A stretch of DNA of 64,000 nt from Caprimulgus europaeus (GCA_907165065.1 OU015524.1:28194295-28258294); one strand, 5' to 3'. Shown: positions 1 to 14,260, numbered from the stretch's first letter. Numbers and translations: made by a program. The notes: generated by a model from the sequence alone, not told the origin.

Positions 1-1460
1 AAAGATGTTGAATTACTAGACTTTATGCAAAATAAAACACAAATGTACCTTATACCAAAAAACCCAACTTTCACTTCAACTCTGCCCATAAAAATTAAAA
101 CAAAAACTCCACTAATCCTGACAGCAGTCACTATAGTCACTCTATGTCTGGGTGTGGAGGTTGTCTGCATTAATGGGGAAAAAAACCTCACAAAATATAA
201 CTTTGTAATAAGTCACATGAGAATAAAAATGAATTTGTAGATCAGTGTTTCCAGGAGTCAATTCTATTTGATCAATTACATTACTGAAGTTTCCAGTTCA
301 CAGCAGACTTTGTGTAAAACTTATTGCTGGAAAAGCATCTTCACTTTTGAAAATATGCTAAAAAAAGTTGGAAAGTAGAATTTCACAAGTTGTTTAGGGA
401 CAATTTTTCTCTCAGGTTATCTAATTTTGAAGTGAGTTATTCCAGATATACATCAAATCATTCAAGTAAAAAAATAATCTAGGCTTTCATACTTAGCACA
501 TGAGACCTTTGTTGGTGTTTCACTTCTGGTGCTACTTTATGATGTTTCTGCAAGGAATTAGATATTTATGGGGTTCTCTCCTTGCAAATTTATCCAGAGT
601 TTCAACCCATTGATTTTTTTTTTTTCCCCTCAGTAATCTCATTCTTTCAGGATTAAAATTACTGTATGTAAAAATATAACCTTTTCTTCCTGAATTTGCA
701 GGAGCAGGAAAAGATTTAAATAAATAAAAACAGAATAAGAGAAAATATACTTAAAGCTGGAGTCTGAGACCAAACACATCCACCTGCAGGACTCTCTTAT
801 TTGACATGTATGAATTTCTAAATTCAACAAACATTGAACAGGAGACAGTAAATCTCTAAAACTACAAATCAAAACTACTGAAGACTTTAAGAAATGTTCA
901 AGCTACACATGGCCTTCAGGACTGTCACTTGTTCTATTGCAGAACAGGAGGAGTTGTCCTGTCAGGAACAGCAATGGCACAAAAGGAAAATAATCTCAGG
1001 ACAGTTACCAGTCCTGAGGATAAGAGGCTATGATTAATCAATATTAATAAGGCTAATATTCCAGTCTCTGTCTAATAAAATTTAGCAACTATTGAAACTA
1101 GAAAATTGTAATCAGGTGATTTATTAGCATTCCTTCACTCTTTTTACCCTATTAATGACTACCTGTAAAAAGATGAGATGCAGTGGTCCATGTGAACATC
1201 CTGAAGATGCCACCCTACTGAATGACAACTGAAAAAGAGTTGACAGAAGAGAATTTCATACCTGCTTCTTACTAAGTAACCGTCTACAGCTACAGTGGAA
1301 TAGGGCAACTTCTTTCTTCCCCTGCCTTCACCCCACTTCAAACCAACCCTTGAAGGCAATTTGCTGAAATGGAAACTATAAATGGTAACATGGATAAATT
1401 CCCTGGCTCTGGACCCCCATAACCTGTTGTTAATCTAGTCACTCTAAGGAAATGGTGTTA
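1..1460. other. Unique AT-rich non-coding DNA
   Basis: No recognisable gene or repeat family is seen. The short ORFs here have no family resemblance and no splice context. The one notable element is a strong plus-strand splice-acceptor-like sequence at 614-633: twelve T, then CCCCT, then CAG. No strong donor follows within about 300 bases, so I do not call an exon. Confidence 0.6.
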
Positions 1461-1858
1461 TCATAGAATCATAGAATGGTTTGGGTTGGAAGGGACCTTA
1501 AAGATCATCTAGCTCCAACCCCCCTGCCATCAGCAGGGACACCTTTCCACTAGACCAGGTTGCTCAAAGCCTCATCCAACCTTAAACACTTCCAGGGAGG
1601 GAGCATCCACAACTTCCTTGGGCAACCTGTTCCAATGTCTCACCACCCTCACAGTGAAGAGTTTCTTTCTAATATCTAATCTAAACCTACCCTCTTTCAG
1701 CTTCAAGCCATTTCCCCTTGCCCTGTCATTAACTGCCCTTATGAAAAGTCCTTCCCCAGCTTTCCTGTAGCCCCTTCAGGTATTGGAAGGCTGCTATAAG
1801 ATCTCCCCGGAGCTGTCTCTTCTCGAGGCTGAACAGCCCCAACTCTTACTTCTCAGTT
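1461..1858 (-). mobile_element. CR1 non-LTR retrotransposon, 3' fragment (reverse orientation)
   Basis: The plus strand opens with two adjacent copies of the octamer CATAGAAT (reverse complement of the CR1 3'-terminal repeat ATTCTATG) and runs on with the typical antisense CR1 3' region: GGTTTGGGTTGGAAGGGACC, a TCCAACCCCCCTGCC-type segment, a CTAGACCAGGTTGCTCAAAG segment, then a stretch that ends in GAGGCTGAACAGCCCCAACTC. The 5' end of the element is missing, as is usual for CR1 because reverse transcription stops early. It holds only the 3' UTR and the last part of ORF2, and codes for nothing intact. Its sequence differs clearly from the two other copies here, so it belongs to a different CR1 subfamily. 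The distal border near 1858 is approximate. Confidence 0.95.
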
Positions 1859-4800
1859 CCTCCAAAGGAAGTGCTACATGGTATACTTTAAATAGAAGGA
1901 AAGAATATTATCTTTCTAGTATTTTCATTGTGCATTGTGAAGCCACTGCATTCCTGTGCGGATCCCACTGTGATTAAGCCAAGAGTAGTGTCTACCTGAT
2001 GAATTTTAAATAGGCAGCAATTTTACAGTGCATGTGATTGATGAAATTTATCCCAAAATATGTTGCATTGATTCCTGATATATTCAAAATACATGTAATA
2101 AGAAAAAAAATCAACAATCAGAAAAATATCAGAACTGCAAATAACTTCCTAAAAGACTGATGAAATGGGGCTCTTTCCACTGACTTCAGCAGACAGTGAG
2201 AGAGGATCTAGGTGACATTATTAAACATCAAAATTTCACATATTGTTCATTAGCAAGAGAAAATTTGCAAAGGTTCGCCAAGAGCAGAAAAGGAAAAATG
2301 ACGTGAAAGAGGGCTACAATGGACTTCAGGTCATGACATGCACTTGACCCATGCTGCATCAAAAGACATTGAAATTCACTGCTTGCAGCCCCACATCATG
2401 TTCTTCCGTCTCACAACAGGATATAAACTAAATAATATGCATTTCAAGTGTACCTCTATTTAAAATTTTCAGCCACATGAGAACATTTTAAACATCTTTC
2501 TTTTTAAATGAAAGAAAATATTAAATATATAGACAAAGGGACTGTTAATGTAGGCCAGCATAAGCCTATAATAACTAGGATGCATATTCCAAATACAGCC
2601 AGCAGTCACAGTATCAGAAATGCGCCAAGCTCAAGTCTTATGTTTTATAATTATTTTTTCCACTACAGAAAGAGCTGTGAATGGGGCATACAATTCTTGA
2701 ACAACAACAAATCATAGTGCAACAAGGATGCTACACTTTGCTTTCTGCATATAACTTGAGCTATTAAAATTTGGCAATGGTGAGAGCATGGCATCATGTG
2801 TCAGAAGACTAGAAAATCTTTACTTCACAGGCATCTACACAGGGGAAGATTTCACTGCCTTCAGTGCATATGTGGTTCATAAGTACAAATCCCTTTGCTC
2901 ACTGCTCTGTGAAGACACCTGCAAACAATGAGGTGAAAACAATACAAGGATTCTCAGGTCACAAAGTGCACACAGATGCTACCTCTTTGCTGCCTCCCAG
3001 TAGGGTGACACAAGTACTCTTCGTGGTGAGTATCTGAGTCGCATCTAGAATCTTTTGTTCATTCTGGAAGATTATACTTTACCCTTAGCCAAACTTATTC
3101 AAGCATCTTTAGTCCAGAGGGTGAACAAAAAATCCTAGAAGGTCAAGGTTACTTTTAAGATCTGTGGTGCTTTGTATTTCTTCCTATAAATCAAAACATT
3201 TGAAAGTGGTTTATTCCTCCTTTTGCTCCTGTAAATTTGCTTCTTCCCATGGAGATAGACGAGGTGGCAGCAGATGGAATTAGAAAGTCAAATGTTTTGA
3301 ACGTGCCTTGTGCAGGCTTCTCCACTCTCAGGAATCCAGAGCAGCTAATCTTGAAAAAAAAATTAGAAGTCCTTCAAAACCAAATGCCTGGCATGAGATG
3401 TGAAGTTTAAGCTATCGGCCATTAGTTCCAGCCTTAATAAACTAATCTAAAAACCAGTTTGCTTTCCCATATTTGTTTCTTCTCTCAGGCTTCTCAGCTG
3501 AATATTTGTAACAAGTAGTGGGGACATAATTTTGGATTCATCACAGATTTGGGAGACACGAATTTCCAGACCTTCAATTTTAATTTTGGTAATTGACACT
3601 GTGCATCTTTTTCTGGAAAGTTCTTAGCCTCATTATGTCTTACAGTTCTACAAACATCACATACCTCATTAAAAATAACATAGAGATTGCCTGCAGGTGG
3701 TTATCATGTGAGCAATAGATGCATTATTGAAGCAATACCTTTTTGCACAACTATGCCAGAACAACAACTATTAGAATAATTAGATTTATTTGTTGGCCAA
3801 AGAGCTCTGAGGTATCCATCTCTCCAGTTGCTGGCATTTAGTGAAGACGATTTGCTGTCTCTTAAAACTTTTATGGGCTACAAGCTGACTTTCAGGACAA
3901 ATGGTTCCTTTCTGAGGTCAGAATCAAAACCTGTTGCATTAAATTAAACTTGCTGTTGCCATACCAATATGCTTTCTTTGCTCACACTTCATTTTGCACT
4001 CTGAATGGCATGCCTAATAAAAAATCAGGACTTTCCATTTTAGCCATCTCAAACGTACATCTGGACTCCATCCCAGACTGTAGGTTCCTTTAGGAAATAT
4101 TCTAACTCCAGTTAAAAATACAGTTCTTAACCATTTAAAGCTAGCTAGGCATAATCTCCCAGCAGGACTGAATTTTAACACAAAGCACTTAGAGAGAGAA
4201 CTACTATTCAGATTTTCTGATACTACAGAATTTGATAGATCAGCAAGGCAGTACATGAAGTTGTTTTCCACCATCCAGAGTGTCTCTGTAAATTTTAGGA
4301 AAAAAAAATTGAAAAAAAGAAAGGAAACCTGCGTCTAGCAAAGAATCTGTAGACAAAGATGAGCTATGTAGAGAGTGTGGATGCCCTGGGGATACATTGC
4401 TTCCATGTAAAAACGTCTGAAGTTTGAGTTCAGTGGCTGTTTTCAAAGTTATCCAGCTAATCATTATGATGCCACCAGGACAGCCTGTAAGAGTGTCTTA
4501 CAGCAGAAGCAGCTTGGAGTCTTCTGTTCCCAGTTCATGCTTGGTGTAGGAAACAGGGCTGAGTTGCAGAAGTATTTTGCCTGCTGCCTGAGGCATTCCA
4601 GGGGGCAGGGGAGACACTTTGCTTTCTGCTTCATCAAGCTTTACCCCAACCAAAGAAAACAAACAGCAGGTTTTGAAGACACTGTAAACTTTGCCCTCAC
4701 AGCTGGAGACAGAGTGAAGCTGTGGCAGCCAGCAACAAGGCACAGGCAAGAAGAAAACAAAAAGTGATGGAGAGAGACAGCTGTGGCACAAAGAGTTCAT

Positions 4801-7060
4801 TCTGTGCCTCTATTAAGAAGCCTGAGAGTCCCCTACTGGGGAAAGAAACCATTAAGATGTTCATTAGAAAGAATATCACCTTGGGCATTTATTATTTATT
4901 GCAAGTCTTTATAAGCCATTACTCTTCAGATGTATTCCAATAAGTCCCCATGTACTCTCTGTCCCATTCCAGCCTGTTAGCAGACCAAACATCCCACAGC
5001 AAGTGCCAGTGCTGAAGTGCTGCTCTGTGGCAGTGGGACTTTCGCTTTACAAGGAGTTTCCTTTTACATGCACAGTTAGGATTGATTTACAATTTAAGCT
5101 TTTGTAGCTGAATCCACAGAGTATTTAATTTTAGATTATCCAAAGGAAAAAAAAATGTAACAATCAAATATAAAGCTGAATGACTCTACAGAGTTTGTTT
5201 AGTGGTGCCAGTGGTTTTAAGAAGGATGAAACAACACTGGAAGCACTGGTCATGCACACAGTACCCAGCCCACTGCTCCAGCTGCATGACTGCTTTAGGT
5301 TCTAAGTTCTGTAACATGACATCTTCCACCTGGTTTTCCTCTTGTGTTTGGTTGTTTTGCTTTTATTCTCATAATTTGCCTGTAACATAGTTCATCATTT
5401 GAAATGCAGAGCTCATTGAGACTATATAAACTACATAAACTACTTATTTAGGTTTATATATTTATACCCACACAGCATGAAAGGCAAACACAGAAGAAGA
5501 CCAGGAGACTTGACACGTAGCTCTACTTTCTAATTTCTTACTGGAAGTAGATGCCAACTGACAGTGTACAAAATTTCCTTTGGTGTAATGATTTGTGTTG
5601 TTTTTAAGACAGACTCCCAACCAAACTTTCTCCCCACATCCACCCAGATCCTACTGTAGGGCACATGGCCTGCTGGAACATGACCTTTCCAAAGATCCAC
5701 AGCACATAGATGCTTGGTTTACAGTTAGGTATAGGTCTAGGATTCTATCCATGATAATTCCCCATCTGCAGTATACAATCACAGGTCTGCCACACTGCCA
5801 CAGCTAATTCTACCATTAGCTGATGCAGACTTCCTTAGATAGCTAATGCTGCCAAAGTGCACAAGAAAAATGTAACACTACAGGCCTGTGAACCAGAATG
5901 CAAACAACTTTAGAAATTTCTCACCCCTATTTATTATGTCACCCTGTAGTTATATAAGTATTCCTACTAGTTGGTGTTTATTTGGATGAGGACTCAGAGT
6001 CAAGATAACTCACAGAGGTGAAAAATAACTTTATATTCTTTAAAGAAGAAATATAGAACTTTCCAAAGACTTTTAAGTTGGTCATGCTATCACACTTGAC
6101 ATGATAATTTTTAGAAAGTTAGGTTTAAGCACTTCCAAGACCCTACAAACCTTCTGGGAACCAACAGACTACCTCAACTCTAGCGACATTTGGAGGACAT
6201 TGAACTGCTTAGTGAAATTAAATCCATAGTCAGAATCTAAAGCACTTCTCACAAAATTCCTATGCATTTGGTATCTAGATCGTCCTAAATTAAGAGGACT
6301 GGAGACAAAATATATGAGACAATAGTTCACATAAATAAAATCTCCTCTACTAACCTAATTCTTTTGCTTTTCCAGAAGTACTCCTGCATTCAGGAATTCT
6401 TTTAATTAGGGAAATGAGAACTAGGCTGCCCAAACATGTCATGTAGCCTTAATGAGACACAATGAAAAAGCAATAAACAAAATGTTAAACCAAATGTCAA
6501 ACCTTTCTTTCATTCTTGGCCAGTCAACAGAGAATTAAACTTAGCAATGATTTTTTTTCAAAGCTGTTCTCAGTTCCCTATTTTACGATGTCGTTGCTTG
6601 ACATTGTTAACATCAAGGAAATATTGATATGGTAGGATATATTTCCATGTGTTCAGTCACTTACAATATTAGTAGAGTGAATTAAAAAAAAGATGTGCCA
6701 AACTATGGAACAATGAGACATCTCAATAGTAAGAAGTTAGTATGTTCTTCCTTTATTCATATGCTACATGGTAGATTCTGGAGACACTTTTTCTCAGGGT
6801 GCTTTTTGTAGAAAATTAAGAAGCTTACAACCATGCCATTTTACTCAGTGTGTCTTGTACTTGGGTACACTTAGTGATAACTTGATTTGACAAAATTTAT
6901 TATTTTCCTTGAAACAGGAACTGCTTTCAACATTGCAAAACAGAATTTTACTGTTTTTGCCTTGACTGCACTGAACGTTAGCACAGTGTCCTAGGCACAC
7001 ATACAAAAAGGATTGCAATTACCTGGCAATATGGCATCAGTTAGGAGAAAGGTGTAAAAT
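1859..7060. other. Unique non-coding DNA, no gene seen
   Basis: About 5.2 kb with no recognisable coding exon, RNA gene or repeat family. The ORFs between 4014 and 4943 overlap on both strands and share no resemblance to known proteins, which is typical of chance frames in a stop-poor patch. A moderate donor-like GTGGTGAGTATC lies near 3025, without a convincing paired acceptor. Confidence 0.55.
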
Positions 7061-7831
7061 TCATTTTCATTTTCATTATAGAATTTTGCTGTTAAAGGTT
7101 AGCTTGCAGGGGGGGAGTAGAAGTTGGTTCTTTTTATCTCTTATAGAAGGAATTACTCTAAAGATTATTTTCTAGCTTCCTTTTCAATGAAAGTGTACTT
7201 CACAAAAGACAGAAATTATATAATTTTTTTGTGTTCAATATGCATGAAGATTTAATCTAGGTTAAGATTTATAAAAATATAAAACTTGAGACTGGAGAGA
7301 AGGAGCATACTTTCCATTATTAAACCTTCATCATCTGAGAGGACACAATTCCTTTAAGAGACCTAAATTCTGGTGCTCTGTCCCTTCCACATGTGTAGGT
7401 GCTGTCAGTAAGCCAGGAGCAATTAGAGTATAATAATTACTTGACATATGTTGATTGATCTCTGTGTCTAAGAATCTAAGGATATGATATACACTTCTGG
7501 TACAAGGAAACCAGAGTCAATGTAATATCATACCATAATGAATAAAATCAAAGAATTACTGTTCAGAGTGTGATTCTGTAAGTTACTATGCATAACTTGT
7601 CCACTGTTACAAACTGGCTTTCCAGCCACTTTCCCATGTTTGTTGAAAGAGGCTTGACTGCACAAAGGTCTTCTCACTCTCTGGTAAGGATAAGCATCAA
7701 GAGCAGAAATCTTGTGAATATCTAAAGCCAAGGTGACACACTTGTGCAAACTCTGTAGAAATGGAAAAACCAAAATCTTACTCTGTGTTTGACTCTTCAT
7801 CCTCTGAAACACAACATATTTTTGCATATAT

Positions 7832-7884
7832 GGAAGAGGGGAGACAAGAGAAGAGGAAGAGGGGAGAAGAGGCAGAGGGAGAAG
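7832..7884 (+). repeat. Polypurine (GA-rich) low-complexity tract
   Basis: Fifty-one of 53 bases are purine, made of GAAGAGG, GGGGAGA and GAAGTAG-like units with only two C interruptions. On the minus strand the same bases translate as runs of Leu, Pro and Ser, which accounts for the 144-codon open frame at 7528-7962. That frame is therefore not taken as a gene. Tracts like this can form triplex (H-DNA) structures or act as purine-rich splicing enhancers, but nothing here shows that they do. Confidence 0.9.
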
Positions 7885-10800
7885 TAGAAGTAGTGTTAGG
7901 TAAAATGGGTAAAGCAGACTTTCAAGGAGAGGAACTTCATCACAGGTCACTGTGGTCCACATTAAAAATCTTTGTCAACACTGGACAAATGGGCTTACAA
8001 TTTTGCCACGTTGAATGTATATTCAGATGAACAGATAAATTAGGATTAATTTATTACATTTTATAACCTTTCTACTTTTCCAGATGCAGAAAAGTAATAT
8101 GAATGTACAATTGCAATAATCCTGCAGCATTCACAGATTTAATCATTTATAAAATATGAGTTACATGGTAGATATCCAACACTTCTGCACGTCACAGGAC
8201 TCACTGGCTAGAGACAGCTGCCTTCTCTGTGCGTTTTCAATAGATTTCCTCTATTACACCTCCTGAAGTTACTTGAAAGAATTTAATATTCTCACTTCCT
8301 CCTAGGTAAATCCCTCCTGTGTTTTTCCTCCTGGAGTTTATTGTCTTTTTCTGTATTGTGTTTAGATTGAGGTCAATGGTTCTGGTCTCTGTTTCCTCTC
8401 CAGCTACCCCAGCCCACTGCCTCTCTTCCAGGCAGGAAAACTCAAGTGACAGTCAGTGGCAAAGTGAAGGTCAGATATATCCTTGGCTGGCCTTCGACGC
8501 CTTCCCACAGCAGCCTGAGTCAGCAGCACTCCTCACAGATCAGATCTGCCTGGTCCTTTGAGGGAACTCAAAGGAATAAAACTTCATGACTGTTGTCCTC
8601 TTTGTGGGAAATCCAGTCATTTCTAATCCAGTTCTTCACACTAATGAAAGGCTCTTCACAAAGTGTTAAGCAGTTTTCTGCCATATCTGGTTCACATCCT
8701 ACCCCAGGCGTCTGTCAAACTATTGAAGCAGGCCTAAGCAGAAATTTACATCCATTTTAACTTTAGTTGAATGTCTGTTTAGATATGAAGCAAGTAGAGT
8801 TTTGTGCACTTTTAGTAAAGTTTTTTCTTTGATGTTTTAACATGTTTAAAAATCTCTGAGTCAATCCACATTTCACAAGAACATGCCTCAGCTGCCTCAG
8901 TTGGTAAAACTGCTGTTATCAAAATATGCCATTCTTATACAAAGTGTTTTCATTAACACTCCCTCCTTACCATGTACAGGAAATAGCGCTGGAGGTGGAA
9001 AGATTTATTTTACAACTCTGAATCTAAACTTTTAAACTGAGTATTGATCCTCATTTCTGATTATCCAACACAAGCAAGTTTACAGCCTTCAAAAAGTGGG
9101 TGTTCAGTAGTCTCTGATATCCTGTGGAGTTACTGGTATCAACAGTACATAAGTTTTGACCAAGGGAGCTTTCTTAGTTCAAAGTCTATCTTGAAGCAGT
9201 TGCTTGATGAACAACCAGGTAGAAAGTATAAGATGCAAAAATTTCTCAAATATAAGGGCAAGACTGGCAACAAGACAAGTAAAATGCAGAGAAGTGCCAC
9301 AAGGGGTAGGTAATTCTCATGCAGAGTTGATAGATGGAGAATGTGAAGGTCTCTTTGCAGCATTTTTTTCAGGCATTTCCTTGTTTGCTAGCACAAGTTC
9401 TGATAAGACGGTCAAGAACATCTTTGCTTTAAAGCACCATTTTTTATTTACAGCAATGTGATCTACTCTGGAGCATACAGCTAGCCACATGGTCAAGGCA
9501 TTACCTGAGGACATTGGACATCTGCCTTTAATTTCCTTGGGTCAATGCTGATTGCATCTTCACTGGGACTTTCCCATGGTGATGTTATGCTCACTTCTGC
9601 TGCAGGCACCCAGCTTCCAGAGCAGGCTGTGCAGTTTCAGCCCAGGTAGGAATTCCAGTGCAATCACAAAGCACCAACATGCACGGCAATGGTATTCCCA
9701 GCAGCCGATGCCTCAGTTGGTATAGCTGCTGAAAGAAATGCCAAATAGAGAATCTGTGTCTGGAATCTCTTGTTTATCTACACTGCAGAACTTCTTTAAA
9801 CTCACTGCTGATCATAGGAATTGCTCATTAAGACCTCCTGTATTGAATGTCCTCACACATCCCTTTTGGTGAAGACTAGATCAAGATCACTCTTATCTGA
9901 GGTGAAGGATACGGCTTTGAACATTGGGGTGTGAGCTCTGACACACAGCTCAGTGTTTCACCATCATCACTATCCACGCTCCTGAATGGATGCTGCCAGA
10001 ACTGCTAGCTTTTGTGCTCAAACAACCGCTGTCAGTCATCTCAAGCAGACCTACCAAACCCAACCCAAATCACAGAAGCATGTTTTGTAGCTTCTGATAT
10101 TGCTTTCACCATGCCAGGACACTCCATCTTGTCAAAATGGCATTACTTCTGAATAAGGGTAGTTCTACTTAGGGAATTTATTGGCCAAATTTTGTCTCTG
10201 AGCTTTCAGAAACCACGATGACTACAGATGGCCTTGCAAACTCTCAATCTGAACTGAAATTCAGGCACCTGACTCTCACTTAAGGGGCTTGAGACCTTTG
10301 ACCAGTACAGATGGGTCTGTCTATGGCTAAGAGCTCTACATACACTGGTTGATTAGGCAATGCCAAATGCCTTTCCTATTTAAGTGGTGGAGCAGCCCTG
10401 ACATGGTTTTAGTCTGGGTCAGCTAGCACTTGGTAGAGTGCCAGGTTACAGCTAATTCCTAGCCACAGTTCAGGAGTTAGTATAGGCCAGAGACTGCTCC
10501 CAAAAGTAAATTTGGGTTTTTTGAGTGTAGGAGAGTTCAATAGTATGGATGCAGGTCCTTATAGCTGCAAATACAGTTAGAGCTAAACTTGCTAACATGG
10601 CAGTAAGGGCCAGACACAGAAATACTTTTGTATCTTAGCAATTATGTTCCACAGTCCAAGACAGCAAAGCAAAGAGAATAAAGTATATAAGTTTACACAA
10701 AGAAGGTTTGTCCTATGTTGAGTACTTACTGTTCTTGGAAACAAAACAAAAAAAAAAAAATTCTGTTAACGACAAGATATACTGTATTCTGACATTACAG

Positions 10801-13800
10801 AGTTGCGCTTTTAAAATGGAAACACAGGATCACAGCTGGTAAATAGCCAGAAAGAACATTCACCAGTCTGATTATAAATATGTGCTCAGATAGCTCAGGG
10901 ACTCTGAGGATTGAAATCATGAGATACTCTACATGGCAACATGGTTATTTAAATACCTCCTCTTCCACTGGGAGTTCAGCCATTATTCAAAAAGAGGAAG
11001 CATATTCATTCCTGAGTGCTCCAGACATGGGACAGTTATTAAAAGGTTTCTACACAAATGAAGCAAATGTGGTATCCCACAGGGAGACTGAACAACAGCT
11101 TGTGTCACAGCCTCAAAACCAACTGTACCTGAACGAACAGAGGCTGGAAGGTAGCTGGGTTTATGGACAGCAGCGTTTGGTGAAGTCTGTCACTCCCTCT
11201 TGAGGGTTACCTACCTGCATTTAAAAAGTTATACAACTGCAATAGATACAGCTGACAGCATTAAAACAATTAGATTAACATTCAAATGTTTGAGGCTATA
11301 ATGCTATTAAAATAGACATTCAAGGAAACCGTAGCCATATCTACAGCTGTTTTGGAAAGTCTGTCTTTGTCAGAACATGCTGGATTGTCATTCTAAATGC
11401 CTGTGCTTCCCATGCTGGTTTCCTGAGGAAGGGTTTGTGGATGGACTTGTTTGTTTATTCTGTTGTTGTTGGTTTGGTTTTTTTTTACCCCTCTTAGCTG
11501 TAGCTGTGTATTCCCCATCCTTGTGAAAGCAGTCATTAGTTGCCTTGTTTGGTCAGGAGAAATCTGTAAAGAAACCGGCTCTTGTCCAGAGGGTTCCTGG
11601 AATTTTCTCCCAACCTTGTGTAAGAGCTTAATAAAATCAAATTTAATTTTATATAAGATTTGTTACAAGGTCATAAGTGCTTTGGGAGAACAAAGAGGAA
11701 AAAAAACCTGAAATTATGTTTACTGTTCTGAAGTAAATCATGCCAAATGAAGTTCAGACAGGACTTTCTAAGGTGATCATCCCTCCAACTGGAGCAAGAC
11801 CACAAGGATCAGATCCTGTCAACTTAAATGAGAACTGAAGGAAATCAGCATCACCTACATTCACATACCCTGAGGCTATTTTGAAGGCAAGTTCCTTGGC
11901 TGTGCCAGCCTAAAGCTGTAATAAACTCCCACAAAAACAATGGACAATCACAGCATTTATGACCTTCTGTCCCTTAAGTGTTGACCTTTTTTTCTCTGGG
12001 AAACAGAAAGCAACCTGTTCTTATATGTTTTTAAAACAAACACTCCATTACAAACGCCTCCCCCTTTGGAGGAAAGCATACAGAACAAACACCTAACAGA
12101 TTTTAGTCATGTTATTTAATACGCTGTTACAAGAGGAACAGATGCTACAGCAAAAAGTGTATTATGAAACCAGCATAACAGTATAAAACATAGTAAAATG
12201 CTACTTTTTCAGAAGACATTTATGCACTTGTCACTGAACATGTGGAACTTAACAAAATACTACCTTACATAGAACACAAGTCCAATTTATAGAAGTTATG
12301 ACCCTGACAACAGTATCTGTCATTTTCTGAAATGAAGCCTGCAGTTCTGTGGTGATTTTCAGCCATATCCATAATGTCAACAGCTGGTCACCTGTACAGA
12401 GTGCCACATGCAGCACAACCATCCGAACACTATTGTTCCTATTACTGATTATGGAGTTGTCCTGTATTACTATGTATTTAATGCATGAGAGCAACCCAAA
12501 GTGTTATTTCTAGTTTCAGCTGGCTGGAAGGACTTGCTTACTCTATACAACCATCCATTCTGACTAAATTGCAACCCCTCCTCATGTTTCAGGGTATCAC
12601 TAGCTATGGAAATGTTGTGAAGAACCTTTCTGTTGGCTAGAGAAGCACCTCCTCCTTGCCTACCTTCTCAAGAAACCAGAACAACAAGCTGACATCAGCC
12701 TGATGCTGCTTGCTGTGGTATGCTCACACAATGCCTCATACCAGATTCAATTTAAGGTCCTGTTCTCCAGCTCAGATCAAGGACTGGGCCTTGTACTTCT
12801 CATGTACTACCTTGCTTGACAGCTTACCATGACCTAGCATGACAGCTCTGGTCATCGGTAATAACTGCCAAAAGGGAGGATCATAGGAGTGGGTGGAAAG
12901 GAAATCAGACATTCCTGGCAGCTGGCCTACAGCTCTGAAGCTTCCTTTCACCAAACATCAGACTGAAAACAGATCTCCGTTTGCTGAAGAGAAAAGTATG
13001 GGCTTCCACTTTTCTATCACTTTTCCTCAGTGCAGAGTACAAATGGTTTCCTTTCCCCAAAGAGAAAAGGAGAAAAGGCAAAGGGAAAAGCACATGTGTT
13101 CACCTAACAGAGTGAAAACAAAGGACCAGAAAAGGCTGTTCCTCCCTGGTTCATTACTATCTTTTTTTTTTTAGGAACAGTAGATTAGGCAGGCAGGGAA
13201 TAATGGCCCTTGGAAAGCAAAACAGAGAAGTGTTTACCATATAAACAGAGAATTAAAGAGTTACACAATACAAAAAAGTTTTAACTTTGTTTTTGATGAA
13301 CACACTACACAGCAAAGGATATATTACAGCAGAATTTACTATGTGTTTTTACTATTAAATTTTCACAAATTCAGTAATTACCTACAATGTGGTCCCCTTC
13401 TAGAGCTCAGCAGGATTGCCTCTACCTCCGAGGACAATGAAGCAATTTTTTTCTCATAAATAAACTACCTGAACCCAAGGAAATTCTATGGTGTTTAATC
13501 CTATAAACACTTCTCTTAGAAATGTAGAAAAGGTTCTGCTTGTTTGGCTAATTTTGTATCTTTTTTAGGGTAGATGGAAGAGAAAGTAAAAAAGAGGAAC
13601 AACCACCAATAGGTATTGTGAAATAATATCGCCTACAAACAAATTGATTTGAAAACAAGTAAGATTTAGTGTCTATATCCACCATGGTAAAACCCCCAAA
13701 TTCAAGAACTTCCCTACCTTCTGGGCCTGCTGATAATTTCAGAACGGTATTGTGAAATCCTCCAGCTATTCGCTCCAGTTGAGACTGCTTAATTAGAATT

Positions 13801-14260
13801 CCTTAGCACTTAGACATATTTCCTTAACAACAAACGATACAAATAATCACTTCAGGAGACAGCAGAGTATATAACATGGGCTATTTAAAAAGAAAAAAAA
13901 AAAAAATTAAAACTGAAAGACAAAAGCAATAGCGATAGCCCCCCAACAGATTCTTGGCAAACCAAACGCAATCAAAACCATCCCAAAGTTTTTGAGGTAG
14001 TTTAAAACTCCGGCAATTTAAAACCCTCTCTCTAACCCCATCGCCACGACTCTTTCAAGTGAACAAACATGCAAAAACATTTCAAGCACCATGACAATGT
14101 TGACTTGGAGCATTGTTAACTCCTACCAAAAGACTGTGGGAAGCACAATAAAATGCTAGAAGGTTTCATTTATTAATCTGTGATGAAAACCAGGCTTCTG
14201 TTGATGGAGGGAGCAGGGGGAAGGGTAAAGATAGGCTTGTCTGTTTAATGTTTGGCCCAG
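7885..14260. other. Unique non-coding DNA, no gene seen
   Basis: No recognisable exon or repeat family in 6.4 kb apart from a tRNA-A-box-like motif pair (8893-8915, 9709-9731) and poly(A) runs (13 A at 10748-10760; 14 A at 13893-13906). The 107-codon plus frame at 10880-11203 has a fairly balanced composition but matches nothing I recognise and has no splice or promoter context. Confidence 0.5.
8893..9731 (+). repeat. Two copies of a 23-bp tRNA-A-box-like motif
   Basis: TGCCTCAGTTGGTA occurs at 8893-8906 and at 9709-9722, each followed by a near-identical nonamer ending in CTGCTG, so 21 of 23 bases match. TGCCTCAGTTGG fits the RNA polymerase III A box (TRGCNNAGTNGG) at 11 of 12 positions. 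No good B box (GGTTCGANTCC) follows either copy, so neither is a tRNA gene. They may be remnants of an old tRNA-derived SINE or coincidence. Confidence 0.3.

Noticed and set aside
7528..7962. 144-codon minus-strand ORF
   Set aside because: Its length comes from a polypurine tract on the plus strand that cannot give stop codons in antisense. The protein begins with low-complexity Leu/Pro/Ser and the rest resembles nothing known.
8893..9800. tRNA gene
   Set aside because: A-box-like motifs are present, but there is no B box at the right distance and no cloverleaf.
10880..11203. 107-codon plus-strand ORF with protein-like composition
   Set aside because: Balanced composition alone is not evidence. 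No motif, no homologue recognised, no splice sites or promoter.
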